The translations under genes were made by a program, and so were the position numbers. The notes under the pieces are model-generated. The model saw only the letters and a program-made list of their open reading frames with translations, was not told the DNA's origin and did no database searches. A stretch of DNA of 64,000 nt from Pusillimonas sp. MFBS29. GTDB taxonomy: Bacteria; Pseudomonadota; Gammaproteobacteria; Burkholderiales; Burkholderiaceae_B. Location: positions 486,672 through 550,671 of the forward strand of contig NZ_JAJEWL010000001.1 in assembly GCF_020687695.1 (NCBI RefSeq). Reading direction: 5' to 3'. This document shows positions 50,297-57,773 of the stretch, in pieces (positions within the stretch are counted from its first letter, which is position 1; each line of letters starts with the position of its first letter).

Positions 50297-50324
50297 GGGC
50301 ACGAGACGTTTCCCTCTCGTGCCC
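50297..50324. terminator. Terminator between convergent YdgA-like and DUF4168 genes
   Basis: GGGCACGAGA (50297-50306) pairs perfectly with TCTCGTGCCC (50315-50324) over an 8-nt loop. It serves both strands; the plus side is followed by CCGGGTTT, not a strict U-run. Confidence 0.75.
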
Positions 50325-50330
50325 CCGGGT

Positions 50331-50711
50331 TTATTGCGCTATTTCCTGCACGCGCTTGACCAGGTTGGGGTCTCGTTGCAACGACTGGTTGATGCCGTTG
50401 AACTGGTCGACCGTCATGCCTTCGTCGTGAACCGCCTTGACCATTTTCTTGTCGGCTTCCTCAAACATTTCCTTCTGGGTAGCCTCGTCCTTGCTGGCTT
50501 GCAGCTTGGGCGTGTATTCCTGGGAAATCATGGCGACTTTCTCGGACGCACTGACAAAGCGTTTGAGCTGGGCGTCTGAGTAGTCGGGTGTGGGTACGGT
50601 CATGGGGGCGTTGGGTTGGGCCGCAGGTTGCTGGGCCACTGCCACGCCGGCTCCGGTGATGCTGATGGCAAGCAGGCCGGCCGATATCGCGGTGGTGATT
50701 CGTTTGTGCAT
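50331..50711 (-). CDS. DUF4168 family secreted protein
   Basis: 126-aa exported protein with a signal peptide (about residues 1-26, MHKRITTAISAGLLAISITG, cleavage after AVA). A Pro/Gln-rich linker is followed by a single helical DUF4168 domain (DYSDAQLKRFVSASEKVAMI, then HDEGMTVDQFNGINQSLQRDPNLVKRV). AGGAG lies before the ATG. Members are periplasmic and of unknown function. The gene-free repeat region begins immediately upstream of its promoter. Confidence 0.82.
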   Translation of the reverse strand: MHKRITTAISAGLLAISITGAGVAVAQQPAAQPNAPMTVPTPDYSDAQLKRFVSASEKVAMISQEYTPKLQASKDEATQKEMFEEADKKMVKAVHDEGMTVDQFNGINQSLQRDPNLVKRVQEIAQ

Positions 50712-50880
50712 GCAATCTCCTTTCTATTGCCATGGATGAGTTTTCATGATGACAGCATGCGTGGCGAGTACAAGTGTATTCTGTGGAGAGTCTTGACGAG
50801 GGGAAACGACGCGTTACGCTCGTTGGTCATTTATGGCACAAGGGTCGGAATTCGGCATATTTATTACGTTTGGGCAACAT

Positions 50881-50961
50881 GCCAGATGGTTATAGGTTCT
50901 GGCCGCTGTTTATGTGTTCCTGCCACTTTTTATGCGTTCCTGTCACTGTTTATGGGTTCTT
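50881..50961. repeat. Four degenerate 20-bp tandem repeats, possibly an IS21-type end remnant
   Basis: Units at 50881-50901, 50902-50921, 50922-50941 and 50942-50961 follow the pattern G(C/T)CACTTTTTATGNGTTC(C/T)T, the first with shifted spacing. IS21-family elements carry several copies of about 20 bp at their ends, so this could be an abandoned IS end; the assignment is inference. The last unit abuts palindromic element A. Confidence 0.5.
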
Positions 50962-50965
50962 AACA

Positions 50966-51186
50966 GACGTGGTGTCTGGCACCGGATGCCGCGGAAGCTC
51001 GCACGATCCCGGCTGCGCCGTGATTTCCCGCCGGCGCCGGCTTCATCGAGGCGGCCGCAAAACTCGTGCGCTCGGGCCAGTGGCCCGAAAGCGCGCACTC
51101 AAACAATTGCGGCCTTGCACCCTCGATGAAGCCAGCACCAGCGGCGTGCTCGAATCCCTCTCTATCCGGTGCCAGACACCACGTCT
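50966..51186. repeat. Palindromic repeat element A (221 bp, nested inverted repeats)
   Basis: Perfect 22-bp terminal inverted repeats at 50966-50987 and 51165-51186 (GGTGTCTGGCACC core). Inside are a 13-bp perfect inverted pair GGCTTCATCGAGG/CCTCGATGAAGCC (51039-51051, 51122-51134) and, near the middle, CGGGCCAGTGGCCCG (51073-51087). The whole could fold into one long branched hairpin. No transposase gene is inside. Confidence 0.8.
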
Positions 51187-51200
51187 TTAACAATCCATTA

Positions 51201-51238
51201 ACTGTGCGGGTGTGATGGAACTGTGCGGGTGTGATGGC
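51201..51238. repeat. Perfect 19-bp tandem duplication
   Basis: AACTGTGCGGGTGTGATGG occurs twice head to tail (51201-51219 and 51220-51238), between palindromic elements A and B. Confidence 0.85.
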
Positions 51239-51411
51239 CGCATCATATCGTTCCAGCGGCATCGATATAGACCGGGCGTATCGATATATCCAGACCGCCG
51301 TATGACGCATGCGTTTTCGCGCCCAGACCTGTGCATGATGCTGGCGCTTTCGTAACCAGCCCGCCGCATGACGCCGACGATGTGGGTGGCTGCGGCAATT
51401 ATCTGTGTTCT

Positions 51412-51642
51412 GCTGTGCAGGGGGGTCAGGCGGGCTGGAGCGAGATTTGAGCGCGCCGCTGCGTAAGCCTCAAATGGGGAGGCAAGTGCGCGCTGTTCGA
51501 GCCCGGCGTTTATGGACAGCCAGTGGCTGTCCATTCGGGCGAGTTCGCGCACGCCCCGTTTGAGGCTTGTGCAGCGGGGAATCCCGTCGCAGACGGGATC
51601 GCAGCGATTCGAGCGCAGGCCCGCCTGACCCCCCTGCACAGC
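51412..51642. repeat. Palindromic repeat element B (231 bp, nested inverted repeats)
   Basis: Perfect 24-bp terminal inverted repeats at 51412-51435 and 51619-51642 (CAGGGGGGTCAGGCGGGC core). A sub-terminal pair AAGCCTCAAATGGGG/CCCCGTTTGAGGCTT (51465-51479, 51554-51568; one mismatch) and an exactly central 21-bp dyad at 51513-51533 around CAGCCAGTGGCTG. Same layout and the same CCAGTGG centre as element A but otherwise largely different sequence. Confidence 0.8.
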
Positions 51643-51773
51643 CTCAAGAACCAGTAAATGCTCAGCGCAAATTTCCTGTGCAGCCTTAAGAACGGGTAGT
51701 GCTGCGGATGCACACGGCCTGTGTGCCATGCGCTGGGGAATTGATCGATCAGTTCACCGATCCGCCACTTCGA

Positions 51774-52355
51774 TCAATCGTCCTGGAAATGCGCCTTGAT
51801 GATGGCATCGAACGCCTGTTCCGCCGACATGCCGCCGCGCATCAGCTGGCTGATATCCTGCGAATACCTGGCGATACCGTCAGGCAGATAGTCCCGGTTT
51901 TCCTTGAAATAAGCGTATTTGTCCTGCTCCACCGTGTCTACGGGTACAGCCGGGGCGCTAGGTGCGCGAGGGCTTGAAGAACGCGGTGTGGACGAGCGCG
52001 TCGATGAACCTGCGCTGCGGCTTACCGTCTTGCGGCCATCATTTGCCAGCGTCGCCTTGATCGTTTGCAGCGAATAAACAGTGCTCATTTCGTCGCTGAC
52101 GTTGCCATTCTCGTTCAGGCGCATCAGCAAGTGCCTGCAGTCAAAACCCATCTTCAAGTCGCGGGCATTGATGACCTGATAGGCAGGTACACGATTCTTC
52201 TTGTGGGGCATTTCAAACTGGATTCTATCGCCGTAAGAATCCATTTTTTCTATGACTTCCTTGAGGAAGTCGGGTGACAGCGAACTGAGTTCGCCATTCC
52301 AGCGTTTGCTTCTAGTAGTAGCCAAGATACTTCTGCTTCCAATGGGGTTGTACAA
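51774..52355 (-). CDS. Hypothetical protein with Ser/Pro-rich linker
   Basis: 193-aa protein I do not recognise. The N-terminal half (SKRWNGELSSLSPDFLKEVI, AYQVINARDLKMGFDCRHLL) looks folded. A low-complexity Ser/Thr/Pro/Arg linker follows (about residues 112-138), then a short helical C-terminus ending MSAEQAFDAIIKAHFQDD. No signal peptide or membrane helix. The start is uncertain: TTG at 52355, or TTG at 52325 with GGAAG 10 nt upstream; no ATG precedes the conserved-looking part. It borders the repeat region, with its stop 132 bp from element B. The two-domain layout suggests a small adaptor or binding protein, but nothing proves a function. Confidence 0.6.
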   Translation of the reverse strand: MYNPIGSRSILATTRSKRWNGELSSLSPDFLKEVIEKMDSYGDRIQFEMPHKKNRVPAYQVINARDLKMGFDCRHLLMRLNENGNVSDEMSTVYSLQTIKATLANDGRKTVSRSAGSSTRSSTPRSSSPRAPSAPAVPVDTVEQDKYAYFKENRDYLPDGIARYSQDISQLMRGGMSAEQAFDAIIKAHFQDD

Positions 52356-52486
52356 AATCGTCGAAATTGTACTGCGCTTCTTTATTTGTAATAAAAATGG
52401 AACAATTATTTTCGTCAGGCACGTCTAGTTCCAAAAATCAAGGATAACTATAATCAAAGACATTACAGCGCTTTCTGGAGATTGTT

Positions 52487-53362
52487 ATGTCTACCCGTAT
52501 TTCGTCCGCTCCCGACACTGTCACCCAAGCACGTGCGGTTGAGCGGCTGGTGCAAGGTGTGGCCACGTCTGATGGTGCGGGTGTGAAGCTCACGCGGGTA
52601 CTGACGCCAGACCTGCAGCGCCGGTTGGATCCATTCCTGATGATGGACAACTTTGGAACCGATAATCCCGACGACTATATCGGTGGCTTTCCCGACCATC
52701 CGCATCGTGGCTTTGAAACCATTACCTACATGATAGAGGGCCGTATGCGCCATCGTGACAGCGGCGGCAATGAAGGCTTGCTGGAAAACGGTGGTGTGCA
52801 ATGGATGACGGCCGGCCGTGGCCTGGTGCACTCAGAGCTGCCCGAGCAGGAAGCCGGGCGCATGGAAGGATTTCAGCTATGGCTGAATCTGGCCGCCAAA
52901 GACAAGATGTGTGAGCCCGGCTATGTAGACATACAAAGCAATGACATTCCCGAGATCGAGGTTGGCGATGGCGTGGTTGCCAGGCTGATTGCCGGCAGCA
53001 GTCACGGTCAGGCTGGTGCCATGCAGCGTGAACTGACCGAGCCGGTATACATCGACGTGGTTTTCAATGGCGCCGGTGAGTTCAGCCAGGTGCTGCCCGC
53101 CGCGCACAATGCCTTTGTCTATGTGTATCGTGGCCAGGTGCATCTGGGTGACCAGGAGGTCGGGCTGCATCGCATGGCCATACTGAAAAACAATCCCGAG
53201 GCCGACGGCGTGGTAATTCGCAGCGACGGCCCGGCACGTGTGTTATTGATTGCCGGGCGTCCGCTCAATGAGCCGATTGCGCAGTATGGCCCCTTCGTGA
53301 TGAACACGAAGGAGGAGCTGTATCAGGCAGTGGCCGATTACCAGGCCGGCAAGTTTGTCTGA
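52487..53362 (+). CDS. Pirin family protein
   Basis: 291-aa bicupin. The N-terminal cupin carries the metal ligands in GFPDHPHRGFETITYMIEG and HRDSGGNEG (about residues 65-95), followed by GGVQWMTAGRGLVHSE with His and Glu, as in quercetinase-active pirins. The C-terminal cupin includes HNAFVYVYRGQVHLG and the family end IAQYGPFVMNTKEEL. Roles range from quercetin oxidation to redox sensing; cytoplasmic. AGATTG-type ribosome site is weak, but the start ATG fits the family. It converges with the GST gene, 7 bp apart. Confidence 0.93.
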   Translation: MSTRISSAPDTVTQARAVERLVQGVATSDGAGVKLTRVLTPDLQRRLDPFLMMDNFGTDNPDDYIGGFPDHPHRGFETITYMIEGRMRHRDSGGNEGLLENGGVQWMTAGRGLVHSELPEQEAGRMEGFQLWLNLAAKDKMCEPGYVDIQSNDIPEIEVGDGVVARLIAGSSHGQAGAMQRELTEPVYIDVVFNGAGEFSQVLPAAHNAFVYVYRGQVHLGDQEVGLHRMAILKNNPEADGVVIRSDGPARVLLIAGRPLNEPIAQYGPFVMNTKEELYQAVADYQAGKFV

Positions 53363-53369
53363 ATTGGCT

Positions 53370-54068
53370 TCAGGCGGGAATCAGCAAACCTTTTTCCACG
53401 GCCTTGCGTGAAGTGAACGCCTGCAACACGCGTTGCACTTCATGGAAGTCCTGGAAGCCCACCAGCTCGCCGGCCTCGTAGAAGCCGACCAGATTACGCA
53501 CCCAGGGGAAGATGGCGATGTCGGCGATGGTGTAGTCATCACCCATCATCCATTGCTTGCCGGTCAGATGCTGATCCAGCACACCCAGCAAGCGTCTGGA
53601 CTCGGCTACATATCGGTCGCGGGGGCGCTTGTCTTCATATTCTTTGCCGGCAAACCGGTGAAAAAAGCCCAGCTGACCGAACATGGGGCCTACGCCACCC
53701 ATCTGGAACATCAGCCATTGCAGGGTCTGATAGCGTTGCGCGGGATCTTGCGGGAGGAACTGCCCGGTCTTGTCGGCAAGATAAATCAGGATTGCACCAG
53801 ACTCGAACAGCGCCAGGGGCTTGCCTCCAGGCCCGTCAGGATCCAGGATCGCGGGAATCTTGTTGTTGGGATTCAGCGACAGGAACTCGGGCGACATCTG
53901 GTCTTGTGTATCGAAGCTGACCCGATGTGGTTCGTAAGCCAGGCCGGTTTCCTCGAGCATGATGGATGCCTTCACCCCATTGGGGGTGGGCAAGGAATAG
54001 AGCTGAATACGATCGCTGTGCCGGGCCGGCCATTTCCGGGTAATGGGAAAATCAGAAAGGTCTCTCAC
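53370..54068 (-). CDS. Nu-class-like glutathione S-transferase (YghU/YfcG type)
   Basis: 232-aa disulfide-bond oxidoreductase-type GST. LSDFPITRKWPARHSDRIQL leads into YSLPTPNGVKASIMLEETGL, where Thr and Asn in the PTPNG turn bind glutathione in YghU/YfcG. C-terminal helical domain with GDDYTIADIAIFPWV. I place the start at GTG 54068 because GAAGGAT lies 7-12 nt upstream and relatives begin near this point; an ATG frame reaches 54125. Convergent with pirin. Confidence 0.88.
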   Translation of the reverse strand: MRDLSDFPITRKWPARHSDRIQLYSLPTPNGVKASIMLEETGLAYEPHRVSFDTQDQMSPEFLSLNPNNKIPAILDPDGPGGKPLALFESGAILIYLADKTGQFLPQDPAQRYQTLQWLMFQMGGVGPMFGQLGFFHRFAGKEYEDKRPRDRYVAESRRLLGVLDQHLTGKQWMMGDDYTIADIAIFPWVRNLVGFYEAGELVGFQDFHEVQRVLQAFTSRKAVEKGLLIPA

Positions 54069-54145
54069 TTTACATCCTTCAAACAGAGTGCTGGAGGGCA
54101 GGCGGGTTGTCGCCTTGCCTTCCATCGTAACAGCCCGCGTGCTTG

Positions 54146-54706
54146 CTATGCAGCGATGTCCTGGCGGCGTGGTGGCGTATGTGTGGGTGTTTCGTCGTCG
54201 TCATCGCCAGGGCGGCGTGGCAGCGAAGGCAGGCCAATCGCATTGCGTACGCGCTGGCAGTCGGGGTTCGGGGTGCCGTCGTCCAGCCATGGCGAAAACT
54301 CCCGGCAGGGCGAAGGCCGTTGTTCATAGATGGCGCAGTGTATGCCATCGTGGCCAAGCTCGCCGCGCAAGGCCACACAGCGCTGCCCACCGTATTCCGT
54401 ACCTTTCATGCAGGCGCGCAAAGGTCCAACCTGGCTGACGAATTCAGCGGGCACCGTGCCGCCGCCTTCGCCGGCCACTTCACCGCAATAGAATGAGACG
54501 CGAAAGTGTGCGCAGCAGGCTCCGCAGCTCAGGCAAGGGTTACACGAGGTGTTGTCGTTGGCGGCGCCGTTGCGCGGCGCTGCGCCGCGCTCGAGCACTT
54601 GGGCCTGGATGCCAGCCGTGGTGTTGACGGGGCTTTCGGGCACACTGGCCCGGATATCCGCAATGGCAATGATGCGGCGTTGCGCAGGTTTGCGCGCTGA
54701 TTTCAT
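54146..54706 (-). CDS. YkgJ family cysteine-cluster protein
   Basis: 186-aa protein with the YkgJ (Fe-S/zinc-like) cysteine set: CNPCLSCGACCAHFRVSFYCGEV (about residues 59-81), then RACMKGT, GQRCVALRG, IHCAIYEQRPSPCREFSPW and DCQRVRNAIGL. Eleven or more cysteines suggest metal binding. The ATG at 54706 was chosen; an upstream start at 54781 is open but adds an unsupported tail. N-terminus basic, C-terminus Asp/Pro-rich. Function unknown across the family. Confidence 0.85.
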   Translation of the reverse strand: MKSARKPAQRRIIAIADIRASVPESPVNTTAGIQAQVLERGAAPRNGAANDNTSCNPCLSCGACCAHFRVSFYCGEVAGEGGGTVPAEFVSQVGPLRACMKGTEYGGQRCVALRGELGHDGIHCAIYEQRPSPCREFSPWLDDGTPNPDCQRVRNAIGLPSLPRRPGDDDDETPTHTPPRRQDIAA

Positions 54707-54851
54707 GATGGGCGACGCCCTGAAAAAAATGGGAAGCAATTTTAAACCAGTTGCCGGGTGATTTCTGAACGAGGTTGGCATCCTGGGGCCTAGCCGTTAC
54801 CATTTCATTGGTAAGCATTTATTGCAGAATAATTCGCTCACAGGAGGCGAC

Positions 54852-55643
54852 ATGCGGCAGCTTATTGTGGCAGTGATATTGTGCACGCTGGGGGCAACGC
54901 CCGGCATGGCACAAAAGGTGGCTGACGATGCAGGCCCTTATTTTGGTGCTTTCGGCGGACTGGGCGCCGTCTCATCGGCCAGCATGCAGCAAAAGGGCGC
55001 TGTTCATCTTAATCAACACTTTTCCTTGCCCATCAACGCACGTGGCGCCACCGACGACGGCCATGCTCATATGGCAGGCCTGCAGGCCGGCTATGAATGG
55101 AGCCCGTGGGGTCCGGCATCGGCAAACTGGGGTGTGAAGCCGGCTGCCGAACTCGAAGGGTTCTACATAGGCCGGCATACCTCTGTTGGCGAATTGCCTG
55201 TCATGCCGCGCTTTTTGGGAACCCAGTATGTTTACTTTCCCATGTCGGCCGGCGTGGTACTGGCCAACGCCGTCTTCACATTCAAGACACCTTACTCCCA
55301 CAAGATTTTTCCCTATCTGGGCATCGGTGCCGGGGCTGCCTTTACGTCGGTAAAGGGCAGTGATTCGGCCAATCCGCTCGAGCCAGGCATCAATCACTTT
55401 AACTCTGATCCTGATGCGTCCGACACGGCTTTTGCCATGCAACTGAAGGTGGGTGTCAAGGGCCAGCTCAGTAAAAACCTGTACCTGTTCACCGAATACC
55501 GTTATCTTTCCATCAGTTCCACCAGCTATACCTTCGGGGCGACCGATTATCCGGGTTTGCATTTGCCTACGGCCAGCTGGCATGTGGGGCTGGGTCGCCA
55601 GCATTACAACTTTGTAGTGGCTGGATTACAGTACAAATTTTAG
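54852..55643 (+). CDS. Outer membrane beta-barrel protein
   Basis: 263-aa porin-like protein with a clear signal peptide (MRQLIVAVILCTLGATPGMA, about residues 1-20). The mature part has alternating hydrophobic strands typical of small 8-stranded OmpX/OmpA-type barrels: GPYFGAFGGLGAVSS, AHMAGLQAGYEWSP, FPYLGIGAGAAFTSV, LYLFTEYRYLSIS, and the C-terminal HYNFVVAGLQYKF ends in the aromatic residue recognised by the Bam machinery. AGGAGG before 54852 fixes the start (an open frame begins 54822). Role unknown; followed 22 bp later by an alcohol dehydrogenase. Confidence 0.85.
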   Translation: MRQLIVAVILCTLGATPGMAQKVADDAGPYFGAFGGLGAVSSASMQQKGAVHLNQHFSLPINARGATDDGHAHMAGLQAGYEWSPWGPASANWGVKPAAELEGFYIGRHTSVGELPVMPRFLGTQYVYFPMSAGVVLANAVFTFKTPYSHKIFPYLGIGAGAAFTSVKGSDSANPLEPGINHFNSDPDASDTAFAMQLKVGVKGQLSKNLYLFTEYRYLSISSTSYTFGATDYPGLHLPTASWHVGLGRQHYNFVVAGLQYKF

Positions 55644-55665
55644 CCATCACCCAAGGATAGTGCTG

Positions 55666-56790
55666 ATGAAAACACGTGCGGCTTTATTGCGGGAAATGGG
55701 GGTAGCCGGTCCCTATGCTCAATCCAGGCCAGTTGTGATTACAGAGGTCGAGCTCGACCCGCCGGGGCCGGGCGAAGTCCTCATTCGCATCAAGGTGGCC
55801 GGGCTTTGCCATTCTGATTTATCGGTCATCAATGGTGACCGCCCGCGAGCACTGCCCATAGTGCTGGGCCACGAGTCGTCAGCCGAGGTGGTGGAAACCG
55901 GTGAAGGCGTCAATGACCTGCAGGCGGGTGACCACGTGGTGATGGTGTTTGTGCCCAGCTGCGGCTGCTGCGCACCCTGCACCAGGGGCCGGCCGGCGCT
56001 GTGCGAGCCCGGAGCGCTCGCAAACACCCGGGGTACATTGTTGTCGGGCGAGCGCCGCCTGCACCTGGGCGATGAATACCTTAATCACGCCACGGGTGTA
56101 TCGTGCTTTGCCGAATATGCGGTGGTGTCGCGCCGGTCGTGCGTCCCGATAAAAAGCGATATCAGCCATCGTGAAGCGGCTCTTTTTGGTTGTGCCGTAT
56201 TAACCGGTGCGGGCGCAGTGATCAACCGTGCCCGCCTGCAGGCAGGCGATACCGCCGCGGTCGTGGGTCTGGGCGGTGTGGGCCTGAGTGCCTTGCTGGC
56301 GGCAACCGCGTCAGGTGCGCGCCGCATCGTGGCGGTTGATCTGTCTGATGAAAAGCTGCAGCTGGCGCGCGAGCTGGGTGCCACGCATCTGGTTAATCCC
56401 GGCCGCATCAGCAGCGATGCCGACTTGCTCGAGGCTGCCGGCGGGCCTGTGGATTATGGCTTTGATATGGCCGGTGCCGTGCCGGCATTCGAAACTGCCT
56501 ATAAGCTTACGGCGCGTGGTGGTTCCACCATTACGTCGGGTCTGCCCAACCCTGGTGCGCGTTTTCAGCTGCCGTTGGCGCAGATGGTTGGCGAAGAGCG
56601 CGAGATACTAGGCAGTTATCTGGGCTCGGGTGTGCCCGCCATCGACATCACGCGCTACATTGATCTGTACAAAAATGGTCGCTTGCCGGTCGACAAGCTG
56701 CTGGGCAAAACCTTTACCCTGGATCAGATCAACGAAGGTTTCGATCATCTGGCATCGGGCAGCAGCCTGCGCGATGCCATTGTGCTTTAG
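55666..56790 (+). CDS. Zinc-dependent alcohol dehydrogenase (MDR family)
   Basis: 374-aa medium-chain dehydrogenase. Catalytic zinc ligands in GLCHSD (about residue 46) and GHES (about 68), structural zinc site in SCGCCAPCTRGRPALC (about 99-114), NAD-binding GLGGVGLSALLAA (about 200-212) and the acidic VDLSDEKLQ ending that prefers NAD over NADP. This resembles class III/S-(hydroxymethyl)glutathione-type and aryl-alcohol enzymes; the substrate is not deducible. AAGGA 8 nt before the ATG at 55666. Convergent with the 3-hydroxyacyl-CoA dehydrogenase gene, 10 bp apart. Confidence 0.9.
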   Translation: MKTRAALLREMGVAGPYAQSRPVVITEVELDPPGPGEVLIRIKVAGLCHSDLSVINGDRPRALPIVLGHESSAEVVETGEGVNDLQAGDHVVMVFVPSCGCCAPCTRGRPALCEPGALANTRGTLLSGERRLHLGDEYLNHATGVSCFAEYAVVSRRSCVPIKSDISHREAALFGCAVLTGAGAVINRARLQAGDTAAVVGLGGVGLSALLAATASGARRIVAVDLSDEKLQLARELGATHLVNPGRISSDADLLEAAGGPVDYGFDMAGAVPAFETAYKLTARGGSTITSGLPNPGARFQLPLAQMVGEEREILGSYLGSGVPAIDITRYIDLYKNGRLPVDKLLGKTFTLDQINEGFDHLASGSSLRDAIVL

Positions 56791-56800
56791 CGCAGCGGCT

Positions 56801-57742
56801 TCAGGGCAGCAAATCAGACTGTGCCTTGAGCTTGAGCAGCGTCAGCAGCAGTTCATCGCGCTGTGCGACGATATCAGCAAGGTTGGCTGTGCCCAGTTCC
56901 TGATCCACACCGGCGATCAGCAGTTGGTTCAGCTCGGGGTTCAGTTTGACCTCGCCCAGATCTGCCCACCAGTCTTCCACCGGAGGGCCAAGGTGTTCAA
57001 GGAAATGTTCAATGCCGCCTTCGCCGCCCGACAGATGCACATTCAGGAAGGGACCCAGCAGGGCCCAGCGCAGGCCCGGTCCGTGAGCAATGGCAGCATC
57101 GATATCGCTGACCGATGCAACACCTTCCTGAACAAGGTGGAAGGCTTCGCGCCATAACGCAGCCTGCAGGCGGTTGGCCACATGTCCCTTTACTTCACGG
57201 CGTATATGTATGGCTTTTTTGCCCAGGGATTCATAAAAACGCATGGCCTTTTCTATGGCCTGGGCAGACGTCAGGCGCCCGCCAACGACTTCAACCAGCG
57301 GGATAAGGTGGGGCGGGTTGAAGGGGTGACCGATGAGTACTCGTTCCGGATGCTGTGCCGCGTCCTGGATCTGGCTGGCCGGTATCCCTGACGAGCTGGT
57401 TGCAATCAAGGTATCGGCAGGTGCAGCCGCACTGATTTGAGCCAGAGTCGCACGTTTGATATCGAGACGCTCGGGGCCGCTTTCCTGTATGAACACCGCG
57501 TCTTGTACAGCGGCTTCCGGGCTTGCATGAAAGCTGAGGCGCTCGGGCGATGCATCGTCAGTCATGCCCATGCGTTCCAGCGTTGGCCACCAGGTTTGAA
57601 CCAGCTTGCGCAGCCTTTCTTCAGCACCCGCCGCAGGATCGGTGGCTGCGACGTCGTAGCCTTTGGATAAAAAGCAGGCGGCCCAGCTTGCTCCGATCAC
57701 GCCTGTGCCGACGACCGCAATTTTCTTGTTTGTATCGTTCAT
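56801..57742 (-). CDS. 3-hydroxyacyl-CoA dehydrogenase family protein
   Basis: 313-aa NAD-dependent dehydrogenase: Rossmann motif AVVGTGVIGASWAACFLSKG (about residues 9-28), catalytic His in IGHPFNPPHLIPLVEVVGG (about 138-156), and the C-terminal helical domain with REVKGHVANRLQAALWREA. The group includes 3-hydroxybutyryl-CoA, L-carnitine and L-gulonate (lambda-crystallin) dehydrogenases. HPFNPPHLIPLVE followed by the RWALLGPFL segment fits the carnitine/lambda-crystallin branch better than FadB-type enzymes; this is a judgement by eye. The betaine transporter is 16 kb away, not linked. Confidence 0.87.
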   Translation of the reverse strand: MNDTNKKIAVVGTGVIGASWAACFLSKGYDVAATDPAAGAEERLRKLVQTWWPTLERMGMTDDASPERLSFHASPEAAVQDAVFIQESGPERLDIKRATLAQISAAAPADTLIATSSSGIPASQIQDAAQHPERVLIGHPFNPPHLIPLVEVVGGRLTSAQAIEKAMRFYESLGKKAIHIRREVKGHVANRLQAALWREAFHLVQEGVASVSDIDAAIAHGPGLRWALLGPFLNVHLSGGEGGIEHFLEHLGPPVEDWWADLGEVKLNPELNQLLIAGVDQELGTANLADIVAQRDELLLTLLKLKAQSDLLP

Positions 57743-57773
57743 TTCAAGCCTTCAACAGCACTGCAGGACTGCA

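Larger units (their letters stand above)
50712..51773. other. 1.06-kb gene-free repeat-rich region
   Basis: No ORF with family support or a ribosome site. It holds the DUF4168 promoter, degenerate 20-bp tandem repeats (50881-50961), a 221-bp palindromic element (50966-51186), a 19-bp perfect tandem duplication (51201-51238), a 231-bp palindromic element (51412-51642) and an imperfect 19-bp direct repeat (51633-51651 and 51675-51693). Confidence 0.8.

Noticed and set aside
50960..51310. Open frame of 116 codons on the minus strand across element A
   Set aside because: Same reason: it translates the inverted repeats, and the GC-rich palindromes keep several frames open.
51187..51729. Open frame of 180 codons on the minus strand across element B
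   Set aside because: It runs through the nested inverted repeats, has no ribosome site, and its apparent protein is just the palindrome translated. No family resemblance.
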